The notes under the pieces are model-generated. The model was not told where the DNA came from, did not search any database, and was given only the letters and a program-made list of their open reading frames with translations. A program made the position numbers and the translations under genes. Below are positions 1 through 6,469 of a DNA stretch of 7,008 nt, piece after piece. Within the stretch, counting starts at the first letter, position 1; the number at the start of each line of letters is the position of its first letter. The DNA is from Campylobacteraceae bacterium (GTDB lineage: Bacteria > Campylobacterota > Campylobacteria > Campylobacterales > Sulfurospirillaceae): assembly GCA_027011025.1 (NCBI GenBank), contig JALVAU010000318.1, forward strand, positions 1 through 7,008. The letters are read 5' to 3'.

Positions 1-439
1 CATCTAGCGAATGTTTTGCACTTCTTGCACATAATTTTGCATCATTTTCACACAAAAAACATCTCCTAGTAGATACACCCATATCTTTTCTTGATATTTG
101 CATTTTATCGCTATCAATCACATCTATATCCATAAACCTACCTAAAATATGGGTATTTTCTATCTTCAGAGCGATTTTTTTCAATCTTCTAGCATCTTCA
201 TCTACAACTATTTGAGCCTCATATCCACTAGGCACACTATATTGTCTGGTCTCTAAAATCTTAAGATTTATTTTTTTAATTTCGGATAATGCACACTCAA
301 AAATGAGTTGTGCATCTTCAGTAAGCTTATTTGGACCGGGAAGATTGACTGATAGACTAAGAAGAGGAGAGTTGTACTTTTCTACTAACTCTCTTTGCCT
401 CTGTACTCTCTCCTCTTTACTTTTTAGTATATTATCTAT
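1..439 (-). CDS. citX: CitX, apo-citrate lyase phosphoribosyl-dephospho-CoA transferase (partial, runs off the window at its 3' end)
   Basis: CitX transfers the 2'-(5''-triphosphoribosyl)-3'-dephospho-CoA precursor onto a serine of the citrate lyase acyl carrier protein CitD. I translated the frame by hand: about 146 codons are visible. They contain the family signature LSVNLPGPNK (about residues 29-38), the central ENTHILGRFMDIDV segment, and the cysteine-bearing STRRCFLCEND and LCARSAKHS segments near the C-terminus. E. coli CitX is about 183 residues, so roughly 15-25 residues should lie beyond position 1, unless the gene continues as a CitXG fusion, which cannot be judged here. The start is abnormal. 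A TAA in the same frame (449-451) closes it upstream, and no ATG, GTG, TTG or CTG occurs before a GTG at 233-235 (codon 69), which lies past the conserved N-terminal part. I place the start at ATA 437-439, overlapping the citF stop by 3 bases, with TTAAGG at 447-452 as ribosome binding site. Identity is firm; the start is an inference. Confidence 0.9.
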   Translation of the reverse strand, partial: MDNILKSKEERVQRQRELVEKYNSPLLSLSVNLPGPNKLTEDAQLIFECALSEIKKINLKILETRQYSVPSGYEAQIVVDEDARRLKKIALKIENTHILGRFMDIDVIDSDKMQISRKDMGVSTRRCFLCENDAKLCARSAKHSLD

Positions 440-1938
440 GCCAAAGCCTTAACAACATCTAGCACAGAACCATCTCTATAGCGAATTGTAGCAACTACCT
501 TATCACTATAATTTATAGGTTTTGGTTTTCCGCAAATTTTAATAGCCTTTTTATACAAATCCTCTATCTCTACCACTGTGATTCCAGCCTTTTTAAGTCT
601 TTGCTTCAATTCAATATTTTTTGGATTTACTGCTACTCCTTGGTCGGTCACTACAACATCTACTGTATTTCCAGGGGTTATTATAGTATTTACCCTATTT
701 ACTATAGTAGGAATTCTTCCTCTAGTTAGTGGTGCTACTATAATTGAGAGTTTAGCTTCTGCTGCCGTATCGCAGTGTCCTCCACTAGCACCTCGTAAAA
801 TTCCCTTTGATCCAGTCAATACATTTACATTAAAATTGATATCAATTTCTAATGCGCTAAGAACTACTACATCAAGTTGTTTTATGGCTGCACCTTTCGA
901 GCTTGGATTTGCATATTGATTTGCACTTATCTCTATATGATTTAGATTTTCCCCTAGAGATTTTGCTGCAAACTCGTCAAAACTCTGTACATCTAAGAGA
1001 GTCTTAATTTGCCCTCTTTTTAACATATAAACCATAGTTCCGGTAATTCCACCCAATCCAAAGCTGGCTGTAATATTTTCTTCTTCCATCTTTTCACTCA
1101 AAAATATAGTAGTAGCCAAAGATGCTCCACCTGTTCCTGTTTGCAAACTATAACCATTTTTAAAGAGTCCGGAGTTTACTATAACCCTAGCTGCTCTTCT
1201 TGCCAATAAGAGCTCTTTTGGATTTGTTGTCATCCTTGTAGCCCCCTCACCAATCTGACTAGGGTCTCCAACTTCATCTACTAGAACAATAGAGTCAACC
1301 TGGTCTTGAGTTATACTAGCAGGAAAACTAGGATACTCTTCCAAGCTTTCACTTATGGCAACAACATACTTTGCATATCTAGCATCTGTCATAGCATAGC
1401 CTAAAGACCCGCATTTTGAACGACCCTTATAGCCTGTAGCATTACCAAATCTGTCTATCACTGGGACTCCGATAAAAGCTACATCTATATTTAATTCACC
1501 AGATTTTACCAAATGAACTCTTCCTCCATGAGAGTGAACTTGTACTGGCTTCTCCATCAAACCTTTTGATATTGCCTCTCCTAGCTTACTTCTTAAGCCA
1601 GAAGTGTATATCTGAGTTACAACACCATTTTTGATATGCTCTATCAAGGGATCATGTACACTAGCAAGCGAACTTGAAGCAAGTGTTAAATCTTTGAAAC
1701 CCATTTTAGCTATGATATCCATGACTACATTTAAGACTTTATCTCCACCTCGAAAGGCATGATGAAATGATATAGTCATACCATCTTTTAATCCTGATCT
1801 TTTTATACTCTCTTCGATGCTTTCACAAATCTTACTAAATCTCTCTTTCCCGCTATGATTCTTGGAACTTGCTTTGAAAAAATCTGCCTTATTTGGAGTT
1901 AATTTTGTTATATTTTTTATCTCTTTACTATCGATCAT
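436..1938 (-). CDS. citF: CitF, citrate lyase alpha subunit (citrate:acetyl-ACP transferase)
   Basis: CitF is the CoA-transferase-type subunit of cytoplasmic citrate lyase. It swaps the acetyl group on the CitD carrier for citrate, giving citryl-ACP and acetate. The 500-residue product is close to the usual length of about 510. Visible landmarks are FHHAFRGGD (58-66), the glycine-rich VHSHGGR (134-140), QTGTGGAS (266-273), FGLGGITG (293-300) and LRGASGGHCDTA (381-392), a signature block of this family. The start codon ATG overlaps the citE stop as ATGA, and a perfect AGGAGGTG (1943-1950) written in the last citE codons precedes it, so start choice is secure and translation should be coupled. 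The stop TAG (436-438) overlaps the proposed ATA start of citX. No frameshift or missing block is seen. Identity is near certain. Confidence 0.97.
   Translation of the reverse strand: MIDSKEIKNITKLTPNKADFFKASSKNHSGKERFSKICESIEESIKRSGLKDGMTISFHHAFRGGDKVLNVVMDIIAKMGFKDLTLASSSLASVHDPLIEHIKNGVVTQIYTSGLRSKLGEAISKGLMEKPVQVHSHGGRVHLVKSGELNIDVAFIGVPVIDRFGNATGYKGRSKCGSLGYAMTDARYAKYVVAISESLEEYPSFPASITQDQVDSIVLVDEVGDPSQIGEGATRMTTNPKELLLARRAARVIVNSGLFKNGYSLQTGTGGASLATTIFLSEKMEEENITASFGLGGITGTMVYMLKRGQIKTLLDVQSFDEFAAKSLGENLNHIEISANQYANPSSKGAAIKQLDVVVLSALEIDINFNVNVLTGSKGILRGASGGHCDTAAEAKLSIIVAPLTRGRIPTIVNRVNTIITPGNTVDVVVTDQGVAVNPKNIELKQRLKKAGITVVEIEDLYKKAIKICGKPKPINYSDKVVATIRYRDGSVLDVVKALA
447..452 (-). 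promoter_or_regulatory. Shine-Dalgarno-like site for citX with a non-standard start
   Basis: On the minus strand TTAAGG lies 7 bases before the ATA at 437-439. It is inside the last codons of citF. The match to the TAAGG part of the anti-Shine-Dalgarno complement and the spacing are what one expects in front of a real start, and this decides the choice of ATA as citX initiation codon. Translational coupling to citF termination is likely because stop and start overlap. This is sequence-based inference only. Confidence 0.5.
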
Positions 1939-2816
1939 TCATCACCTCCTAGCATACCAGATGCCTTAGCTAACTCCAATGTCCACTGAGCTCTTGCGAT
2001 AACAGGAGCATCTACCATCTTTCCATCAATAGATACAACTCCCAAGCCTTTTTCTTTTGCATTTGTTGAGGCCTCTATCACATCTAATGCCCACTCAACA
2101 TCGTTCTTAGAAGGAGCAAATATCTTATGTAAAACAGAAATTTGGTTTGGATTTATGAGCGATTTTCCATCAAATCCCAAATCCTTTATATATTTTGCTT
2201 CTCTTATAAAGCCCTCTTTATCTCTCACATCAGAAAAAACGGAATCAAAAGCATGGATTTTTGCTGCACGAGCTGCAAGGAGTATCTGTGCACGAGCTGC
2301 CATAAGCTCAGAGCCGGCTTTTGTTCTTTGCGTATGTAAATCTCTCACAAAGTCCTCAGCCCCCAATGCTATACCCATCAATCTATCACTACAACTTGCT
2401 ATACTCACTGCGTTCACAACACCTTGCGCACTCTCAATTGCTGCTAAAAGCTTAGTTTTTTTATCTGTGCCTATCTTAAACTCTATCTTTTCTATCACCT
2501 CTTGCATCTGTAAAACATCTTCAACAGTGTCAGTCTTGGGTAGTCTTATAATATCTACTCCAGCCCTTATGACTGCCTCTAAATCCAATAACCCATATAT
2601 ACTATGAAGTGGGTTTACCCTAACAGCTGTTTCCATATCATCATAGGTAAAATGTTGTAAAGCATGATAAACCATAAGTCTTGCCGAATCCTTCTCCTCT
2701 ATAGCAACAGAATCTTCTAGATCAAACATAACAGTGTCTGGTCTATACACAAAGGCATTGCAAACCATTGAGGTATTTGAACCTGGAACAAAAAGCATAC
2801 TTCTTCTTAATTTCAT
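1935..2816 (-). CDS. citE: CitE, citrate lyase beta subunit (citryl-ACP lyase)
   Basis: CitE cleaves citryl-ACP to oxaloacetate and regenerates acetyl-ACP. It belongs to the HpcH/HpaI aldolase-citrate lyase family, a Mg-dependent TIM barrel. In the 293 residues one sees the N-terminal RRSMLFVPGSN (4-14), FDLEDSV (31-37), the substrate-binding RVNP (66-69), IRLPKTD (90-96), AIESAQG (126-132) with the likely metal ligand E128, and GAEDF (152-156) with the likely metal ligand D155, followed by GKSLINPNQI (217-226). The usual length is about 290-302, so it is complete. Its ATG overlaps the citD stop (ATGA) and its own TGA overlaps the citF ATG, so citD, citE and citF are translationally coupled. 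CitE-like paralogues act on other acyl-CoA esters, but the neighbours settle the citrate lyase assignment. Confidence 0.97.
   Translation of the reverse strand: MKLRRSMLFVPGSNTSMVCNAFVYRPDTVMFDLEDSVAIEEKDSARLMVYHALQHFTYDDMETAVRVNPLHSIYGLLDLEAVIRAGVDIIRLPKTDTVEDVLQMQEVIEKIEFKIGTDKKTKLLAAIESAQGVVNAVSIASCSDRLMGIALGAEDFVRDLHTQRTKAGSELMAARAQILLAARAAKIHAFDSVFSDVRDKEGFIREAKYIKDLGFDGKSLINPNQISVLHKIFAPSKNDVEWALDVIEASTNAKEKGLGVVSIDGKMVDAPVIARAQWTLELAKASGMLGGDE
1943..1950 (-). promoter_or_regulatory. Strong Shine-Dalgarno site of citF inside the end of citE
   Basis: The minus strand reads AGGAGGTG, a full match to the anti-Shine-Dalgarno sequence, with 4 bases between its end and the citF ATG (6 bases after the AGGAGG core). 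The same bases encode the C-terminal Gly-Gly region of CitE. It is the strongest ribosome binding site in the window and suggests high, partly independent loading of ribosomes on citF in addition to coupling through the ATGA overlap. Confidence 0.85.
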
Positions 2817-3109
2817 AATTTATCCCACTTAATTTTTTCATCATCATTTGCTCTTAAAATTGCAGCTTGAAGTCTTGCTTTTATAACATAATCAAGTGCG
2901 CCTTTATCTTGTACTTTAACACTTATATGGCTTATGTCTAACTCGTTTATAACTTTTTTTATGAGTTCTCTGATATCATCACCATACATCTCTTCGACAC
3001 TACTTTGAAGCTCTATTTTTATCTTGTCTTCTTCTATTGGCTCTATCTCTATGAAAGCATCACTAGACTCTAATGTGCCGGCATGCGCTCTTTTTTTGAT
3101 TTTACTCAT
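2813..3109 (-). CDS. citD: CitD, citrate lyase gamma subunit (acyl carrier protein)
   Basis: CitD is the small acyl carrier of citrate lyase. It carries a phosphoribosyl-dephospho-CoA arm on a serine, and acetyl or citryl groups ride on its thiol. The 98-residue product has the family hallmark AGTLESSD at residues 10-17. By comparison with the Klebsiella protein, where Ser14 is modified, the attachment site here is S15. The C-terminal part ends with ALDYVIKARLQAAILRA, also typical. The start ATG is preceded by AGGAAAA at a suitable distance, and only 8 bases separate it from the citC stop. The stop overlaps the citE start (ATGA). CitX and CitC in the same operon are the enzymes that load and acetylate this protein. 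Confidence 0.95.
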   Translation of the reverse strand: MSKIKKRAHAGTLESSDAFIEIEPIEEDKIKIELQSSVEEMYGDDIRELIKKVINELDISHISVKVQDKGALDYVIKARLQAAILRANDDEKIKWDKL

Positions 3110-3117
3110 CGTTTTTC

Positions 3118-4125
3118 CTAAATATTTTTCAGAAATTCCAGCGTACTAGACGGAACTATTTTTTCCAATTCATTAAAATTTTTAACCTTTAAAAATTCTC
3201 TCACCCTAGAAGCAGATATGGCTTTACCATCTTTTTCAACTCTCTGTATTTCAACCATTTCTATAGGATTTGATGCCCCGTTTGGTTCTTCTAAGACTTT
3301 TTTCATATTTTTATTATAGTTATTTGTTACGACACAATAGGGTTCAGTTCCAACAAATCTGTGAGTAATCCCTAGAGCGGGAGCCAAATGGTCTCTAAAA
3401 ATTCTTAGATCTAGCTTTGCGTGTAGCTCATTTATCTTGCCTTTATCTTTTATGAAGTATGTTGGGAAAGTGGCATTTGATATGATGTAGTCTGAGCCTT
3501 CGTGTACGGTAACATTTGATATATGAGAGACACCTTTTTTTATCAAATCAATTCTATCTTTAAATTTAAATTCTGAAAGATCTTCTTTCACAACAAATAA
3601 ATGCAGCCAATCTGATCGCTCTGCAGCCTGCTCAACCAAATATTGATGTCCCAAAGTAAAAGGATTTGCATTCATAACAATACTACCTATAGTATTGCCA
3701 TCTTTTCTCTTGCTTAAGAGTATTTTTTTATAATTTTCAAGGTTATTACTGTTCTCCATGAGAATTATTTCATTATCACAATTTTCTATGAGTTTAAACC
3801 CACAATCCTCAAAAAGATCTGTATTATTAGGAGTACTAAAGATAAAAAGGTCTTTTATGCCTTTTGAGTAAGCAATATTTATAAGGCGGGTCATGATAGA
3901 TAGTATCAGCCCTTCCCCTCTTCGATGTGGTGCAACAGCAATACCTTTAAGAACTTTTCCATCAAGTCCACCACAAGCTATAAGCTCATCACCGTCTTTT
4001 GCTATAACAAAGTTTTCTATAGAGCTTGGAAAATCCAGACCTATATCATTCAAAAATTTTTCTACTCTTTTTACTCTTCTGTTATTTAAGCAATCAAACT
4101 CAGAAAAGCTAATAGATGAATCCAT
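3118..4125 (-). CDS. citC: CitC, [citrate (pro-3S)-lyase] ligase (acetate:SH-citrate lyase ligase)
   Basis: CitC activates citrate lyase by acetylating the thiol of the CitD prosthetic group with acetate and ATP, releasing AMP and pyrophosphate. The 335 residues (family about 340-350) show two domains. The N-terminal half is GNAT-like, with IAVAPHRRGEG (62-72) as the acyl-CoA-type loop. The C-terminal half is a nucleotidyltransferase of the HIGH superfamily, with MNANPFTLGHQYL (151-163) carrying the TxGH motif and ISASRVREFL (303-312) as the ISxSxxR-type loop. This GNAT plus nucleotidyltransferase layout is normal for CitC. It is the first gene of the cit operon. The ATG at 4123-4125 is preceded by TTAGG about 8 bases upstream and lies some 20 bases after the predicted transcription start. 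Because CitC controls lyase activity, its first position sets activation together with synthesis. Confidence 0.95.
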   Translation of the reverse strand: MDSSISFSEFDCLNNRRVKRVEKFLNDIGLDFPSSIENFVIAKDGDELIACGGLDGKVLKGIAVAPHRRGEGLILSIMTRLINIAYSKGIKDLFIFSTPNNTDLFEDCGFKLIENCDNEIILMENSNNLENYKKILLSKRKDGNTIGSIVMNANPFTLGHQYLVEQAAERSDWLHLFVVKEDLSEFKFKDRIDLIKKGVSHISNVTVHEGSDYIISNATFPTYFIKDKGKINELHAKLDLRIFRDHLAPALGITHRFVGTEPYCVVTNNYNKNMKKVLEEPNGASNPIEMVEIQRVEKDGKAISASRVREFLKVKNFNELEKIVPSSTLEFLKNI

Positions 4126-4151
4126 AAACTAACCTAATATTTTTTGGTGGA

Positions 4152-4160
4152 ATTATAGCA
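4152..4160 (-). promoter_or_regulatory. Extended -10 promoter of the cit operon
   Basis: The minus strand reads TGC-TATAAT, a perfect -10 hexamer (4152-4157) with the TGn extension (4158-4160). No good -35 box is found 16-18 bases upstream; that DNA is very AT-rich, as is usual for housekeeping promoters in Campylobacterota. Transcription would start near 4144-4146, giving a short leader of about 20 bases before the citC ATG. I see no clear operator palindrome in the leader, so nothing in the sequence shows citrate control at this site. Confidence 0.7.
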
Positions 4161-4215
4161 CTTTTAACTTGTATATTGATAAATATTTATGAATTAAAAT
4201 TTGTAAGTTATGGGT

Positions 4216-4242
4216 AAGAAGCGATCAAAGTAACCGCTTCTT
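4216..4242 (-). terminator. Stem-loop after rplS, likely transcription terminator
   Basis: AAGAAGCG (4216-4223) and CGCTTCTT (4235-4242) form a perfect 8-bp stem. In minus-strand RNA three further inner pairs (G-U, U-A, U-G) shrink the loop to 5 bases, whereas the plus strand cannot form the two wobble pairs. This supports a role in minus-strand RNA, that is at the end of the rpsP to rplS transcript, 9 bases after the rplS stop codon. A long U-run is missing on the minus-strand side (ACCCATAAC follows), so termination may be partial or the hairpin may mainly protect the 3' end. The plus-strand side is followed by a T-rich stretch, but no plus-strand gene precedes it. Confidence 0.55.
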
Positions 4243-4251
4243 GTAGTTTTA

Positions 4252-4608
4252 TTATTTTCTAAGTTCTCTAATTTTTGCAGCTTTTCCTCTTCTGTCTCTT
4301 AAATAGAAAAGTTTAGCTCTTCTTACTCTTCCTCTTCTAACAACAGTTATACTCTCAATACTATCAGAATAGAGTGGAAAAATTCTCTCGACTCCAACAG
4401 AATTTGCACCTATTTTTCTTACATTAAAAGTTGCACCCGTACCAGTTCCTCTTTTCGCTATGCAAACACCCTCATAATTTTGAATTCTTTGTTTGTCGCC
4501 CTCTTTAATTTTAACAGCAACTCTGAGTGTATCACCGGCTCTAAAATCAGGAATACTCTTTTCGCTAACTTGGGCTTGTTCAAAAGCTTCTACATATCTG
4601 TTTCTCAT
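4252..4608 (-). CDS. rplS: Large ribosomal subunit protein bL19
   Basis: L19 lies at the 30S-50S interface of the ribosome. The 118-residue product is full length (about 115-120) and shows the family core: [16 protein letters not shown] (22-37), [15 protein letters not shown] (42-56), VERIFPLYS (73-81) and [21 protein letters not shown] (91-111). It is rich in Lys and Arg as expected. The start ATG is one base after the trmD stop and is preceded by AAAGGA in the last trmD codons, so it is translated with the operon. It is the last gene of the rpsP-KH-rimM-trmD-rplS unit and is followed by a stem-loop. Confidence 0.98.
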   Translation of the reverse strand: MRNRYVEAFEQAQVSEKSIPDFRAGDTLRVAVKIKEGDKQRIQNYEGVCIAKRGTGTGATFNVRKIGANSVGVERIFPLYSDSIESITVVRRGRVRRAKLFYLRDRRGKAAKIRELRK

Positions 4609-4609
4609 A

Positions 4610-5302
4610 TCATTTTCCTTTAATATTTCGCAAAAATAGGTCTGGTCTAAAATAATTTGTCTTAAGACCTGACAATTCTTTTTTTAAGGCGTAGATTATA
4701 GCGTGATTTCCCTTTAAAAACTCTGAGGGAATAGCACTACCTCTAAAAATATTTGGTTTTGTAAAAGACGGTGCTTCTAAAACACCATCTTCAAAACTCT
4801 CTTCGCTCAAAGAATCTTCGTTCCCAAGCACTCCCTTTATATTTCTAGCTATTGCATCACTCATCACCATACTAGCCAACTCTCCACCGGTAAGAACATA
4901 ATCACCAATCGAAAAAACTTCATTGGCATACTGTTCTATAACTCTCTCATCAATCCCCTCATATCTACCATTTACAAATACTATATGCTTTTTTTTAGCT
5001 AACCTCTTAGCATCAATTTGACGAAATGGCTTAGCTGTCGGTAGCGGAAAAACCACATGTATATCTGGATCATCACTCTTCATACTATCTAGCAAATCAC
5101 ATAGTGGCTGAGGGTTCATCAAGAGTCCGGCGCCACCGCCTGCTTGCGCCTTATCTACTTTATTGTGTTTATTTTTTGTATAGTCTCTTGGATTTTTGAA
5201 GTCTATCTCTATCTTTTCATTTTTTATAGCTCTTTTCAGTATGCTATCTTCAAAATATGGTGATACAAGCTGAGGAAAAAGAGTGATAAAAGTAAATTTC
5301 AT
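4610..5302 (-). CDS. trmD: TrmD, tRNA (guanine-N1-)-methyltransferase
   Basis: TrmD methylates N1 of G37 next to the anticodon in tRNAs with G36, using S-adenosylmethionine, and prevents +1 frameshifting. It is a SPOUT-fold enzyme with a trefoil knot and works as a dimer. In the 230 residues (E. coli 255) I see [10 protein letters not shown] (3-12), AGGGAGLLM (54-62), the knot motifs [13 protein letters not shown] (109-121) and [13 protein letters not shown] (131-143), and a C-terminal [14 protein letters not shown] (194-207) with YFRPDLF (217-223). The linker reads LSEESFEDG (165-173), where the catalytic aspartate of the EDSF motif in E. coli-type enzymes appears as Glu (E168). The ATG is 8 bases after the rimM stop, with AGG at a suitable distance. 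Identity is near certain. Confidence 0.97.
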   Translation of the reverse strand: MKFTFITLFPQLVSPYFEDSILKRAIKNEKIEIDFKNPRDYTKNKHNKVDKAQAGGGAGLLMNPQPLCDLLDSMKSDDPDIHVVFPLPTAKPFRQIDAKRLAKKKHIVFVNGRYEGIDERVIEQYANEVFSIGDYVLTGGELASMVMSDAIARNIKGVLGNEDSLSEESFEDGVLEAPSFTKPNIFRGSAIPSEFLKGNHAIIYALKKELSGLKTNYFRPDLFLRNIKGK

Positions 5303-5310
5303 GAAAACGC

Positions 5311-5847
5311 CTAAGAGTTCTTTAAAATATCCAATGCATCTTTGCTATGTACTATTTTTTTATCTTTATCAAAATCAACAATATATCTATCTATATAGGG
5401 CAAGTAAAAGAGTTTTGCTAACCCTTGCTCTACCAATTCATTTGCCGTATCGATGAGCAGATAATCATCTAGACCCATTCTTTCTATATCTTTAACTATG
5501 CCTAAAACCACAGTCTCCTCCTGCACAACAGAGCCTATCATATCAAACCAAAAGAACTCACCGTCTTCTAATTTACACTCTTTGGAAGTCTCTTCTGCTG
5601 TCGTAAAAAGATTTAGGTTTACCAATTTTGCCGCACTATCTCTTGAAGAGTAACCTTTGAACAGTATGGTATTTTTTTTAGGGTTAAATGAATCGATCTG
5701 TAGATTAAAGTTTTTATCCGTTGTAAAAGTAGCATTAGGCTTAAATTGCTCTGGAAAGTCACAGTGAATATTGAGTCTTAATTCACCCCTTAAGCCTACA
5801 AGTCGCCCAATTTTGGCGACTTGGATTAGCTCATTATTATTATTCAT
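5311..5847 (-). CDS. rimM: RimM, 16S rRNA processing / 30S maturation factor
   Basis: RimM helps late assembly of the 30S subunit head, binding ribosomal protein S19. The 178 residues match the usual length of about 170-180. The N-terminal domain begins with [16 protein letters not shown] (10-25), the classic GxxGxxGE-type block. The C-terminal PRC-barrel starts with [12 protein letters not shown] (95-106) and includes GLDDYLLID (125-133) and YLPYI (148-152). The start is one base after the stop of the KH gene. The first codons are four AAT in a row after ATG. No separate strong Shine-Dalgarno is seen, so coupling to the upstream gene is likely. The neighbours rpsP, KH, trmD and rplS are its standard partners. 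Confidence 0.96.
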   Translation of the reverse strand: MNNNNELIQVAKIGRLVGLRGELRLNIHCDFPEQFKPNATFTTDKNFNLQIDSFNPKKNTILFKGYSSRDSAAKLVNLNLFTTAEETSKECKLEDGEFFWFDMIGSVVQEETVVLGIVKDIERMGLDDYLLIDTANELVEQGLAKLFYLPYIDRYIVDFDKDKKIVHSKDALDILKNS

Positions 5848-5848
5848 T

Positions 5849-6094
5849 TTATTCGTCGTTTGCTTTTACGCTCACTCTATATGAAATTCCATCTTTTGCT
5901 TTACACCCAGATATGATAGTCTTTAAAGAGTTGATCATTTTGCCATCTTTACCGATAAGCTTACCTGTATCCCCTTTATTAGCATATATAGTTATTTCGC
6001 TAAAAGTCTCATCCACATCTGTTTTTTCTACTCTTACAGATTCTGGATTATCCACTAGAAGTTTTGCAAATTCGTAAAAAAATTGATCTATCAT
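5849..6094 (-). CDS. khpA: KhpA/YlqC-family KH-domain RNA-binding protein
   Basis: This is a small single-KH RNA-binding protein, in other bacteria a partner of KhpB and a global binder of structured and small RNAs. The 81 residues (family about 75-85) contain the KH core GKLIGKDGKMINSLKTIISG (44-63) with the RNA-binding loop GKDG (48-51), after ITIYANKGDTG. I chose the ATG at 6092-6094, two bases after the rpsP stop, because the product then begins MIDQFFYEFAKLLVDNPESV, as in the family. A longer in-frame version from 6152-6154 would add 20 Cys/Lys-rich residues that are just the rpsP 3' end read in another frame. The ribosome binding site is weak, so coupling to rpsP is probable. The gene name is assigned by family and position. 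Confidence 0.93.
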   Translation of the reverse strand: MIDQFFYEFAKLLVDNPESVRVEKTDVDETFSEITIYANKGDTGKLIGKDGKMINSLKTIISGCKAKDGISYRVSVKANDE

Positions 6095-6096
6095 AA

Positions 6097-6324
6097 CTAT
6101 TTGCCAGCGATTTTTGCAACCCTGTCGCTTACTTTTGCACCAACACTTTTCCAATAATTTAATCTATCCATATCTATCTTAATAGTCTCAGGTTCAGTCA
6201 ATGGATTATAATACCCTATAGACTCTATCCAACCACTATCTCTTCTTTTTCTACTGTCAGTTACTACTATTCTGTAAAATGGCTTCTTTTTTCTTCCCAT
6301 TCTAGTCAATCTTACTGTTGTCAT
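6097..6324 (-). CDS. rpsP: Small ribosomal subunit protein bS16
   Basis: S16 is an early-to-middle assembly protein of the 30S subunit that binds 16S rRNA. The 75-residue product is at the short end of the family (about 75-90) and has the invariant start [18 protein letters not shown] (4-21), then [19 protein letters not shown] (23-41) and [17 protein letters not shown] (53-69). The short length is usual in Campylobacterota. The ATG is preceded by AAAAGGA with 5 bases between. It is the first gene of the operon, with a -10 box some 20 bases upstream and a stronger promoter about 145 bases upstream, so expression may come from two start points. Confidence 0.98.
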   Translation of the reverse strand: MTTVRLTRMGRKKKPFYRIVVTDSRKRRDSGWIESIGYYNPLTEPETIKIDMDRLNYWKSVGAKVSDRVAKIAGK

Positions 6325-6345
6325 TTTGGTCCTTTTTTGATTTGA

Positions 6346-6351
6346 ATTATA
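6346..6351 (-). promoter_or_regulatory. Proximal -10 box for the rpsP operon
   Basis: TATAAT occurs on the minus strand 21 bases before the rpsP ATG. A start near 6338-6340 would give a leader of about 15 bases holding only AAAAGGA and the start codon. No recognisable -35 is present 16-18 bases upstream, which is common in this phylum. The hexamer is perfect, but such boxes arise often in AT-rich DNA, so this is moderate evidence. Confidence 0.5.
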
Positions 6352-6392
6352 TATGAGGGTAATTTTTGCGCAGAATAAATAGTTATAATGTG

Positions 6393-6454
6393 CCTCTTTA
6401 CCACCATATCGGTGTCTTTACGACTCTTGTTCACAGAGGGATTATTGCAAGAGT
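6393..6454 (-). ncRNA. Potentially structured rpsP leader or small RNA
   Basis: Downstream of the strong promoter the minus-strand RNA can form a 7-bp stem ACTCTTG (6448-6454) with CAAGAGT (6423-6429), closing an 18-base loop. A second small hairpin CACC (6411-6414) with GGTG (6402-6405) has loop GATAT. The first loop contains CCUCU (6435-6439), which can pair with AGAGG (6393-6397), giving a possible pseudoknot around the second hairpin. I recognise no known riboswitch, SRP RNA, 6S RNA or tmRNA signature. It could be an autoregulatory ribosomal-protein leader or an unlinked small RNA. Pairings this short also occur by chance, hence the low confidence. Confidence 0.3.
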
Positions 6455-6469
6455 TAAAAACGAATGTGA

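Noticed and set aside
578..919. Open frame of 113 codons on the plus strand
   Set aside because: It is antisense to the highly conserved C-terminal part of citF, its product resembles no family I know, and it has no convincing promoter or ribosome binding site.
2142..2607. Two overlapping plus-strand open frames within citE
   Set aside because: Both are antisense to conserved citE codons and rich in Ser, Ile and Cys, as expected from reading an AT-rich gene backwards.
5849..6154. 101-residue version of the KH protein
   Set aside because: The extra N-terminal 20 residues come from the rpsP 3' end in another frame and are unlike the family; the ATG at 6092-6094 gives the normal N-terminus.
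6384..6389. TATAAT on the plus strand, a possible divergent promoter for a plus-strand RNA
   Set aside because: The sequence is nearly self-complementary, no -35 box is present, and no plus-strand gene or clear terminator follows. A chance AT-rich hexamer is the simpler reading.
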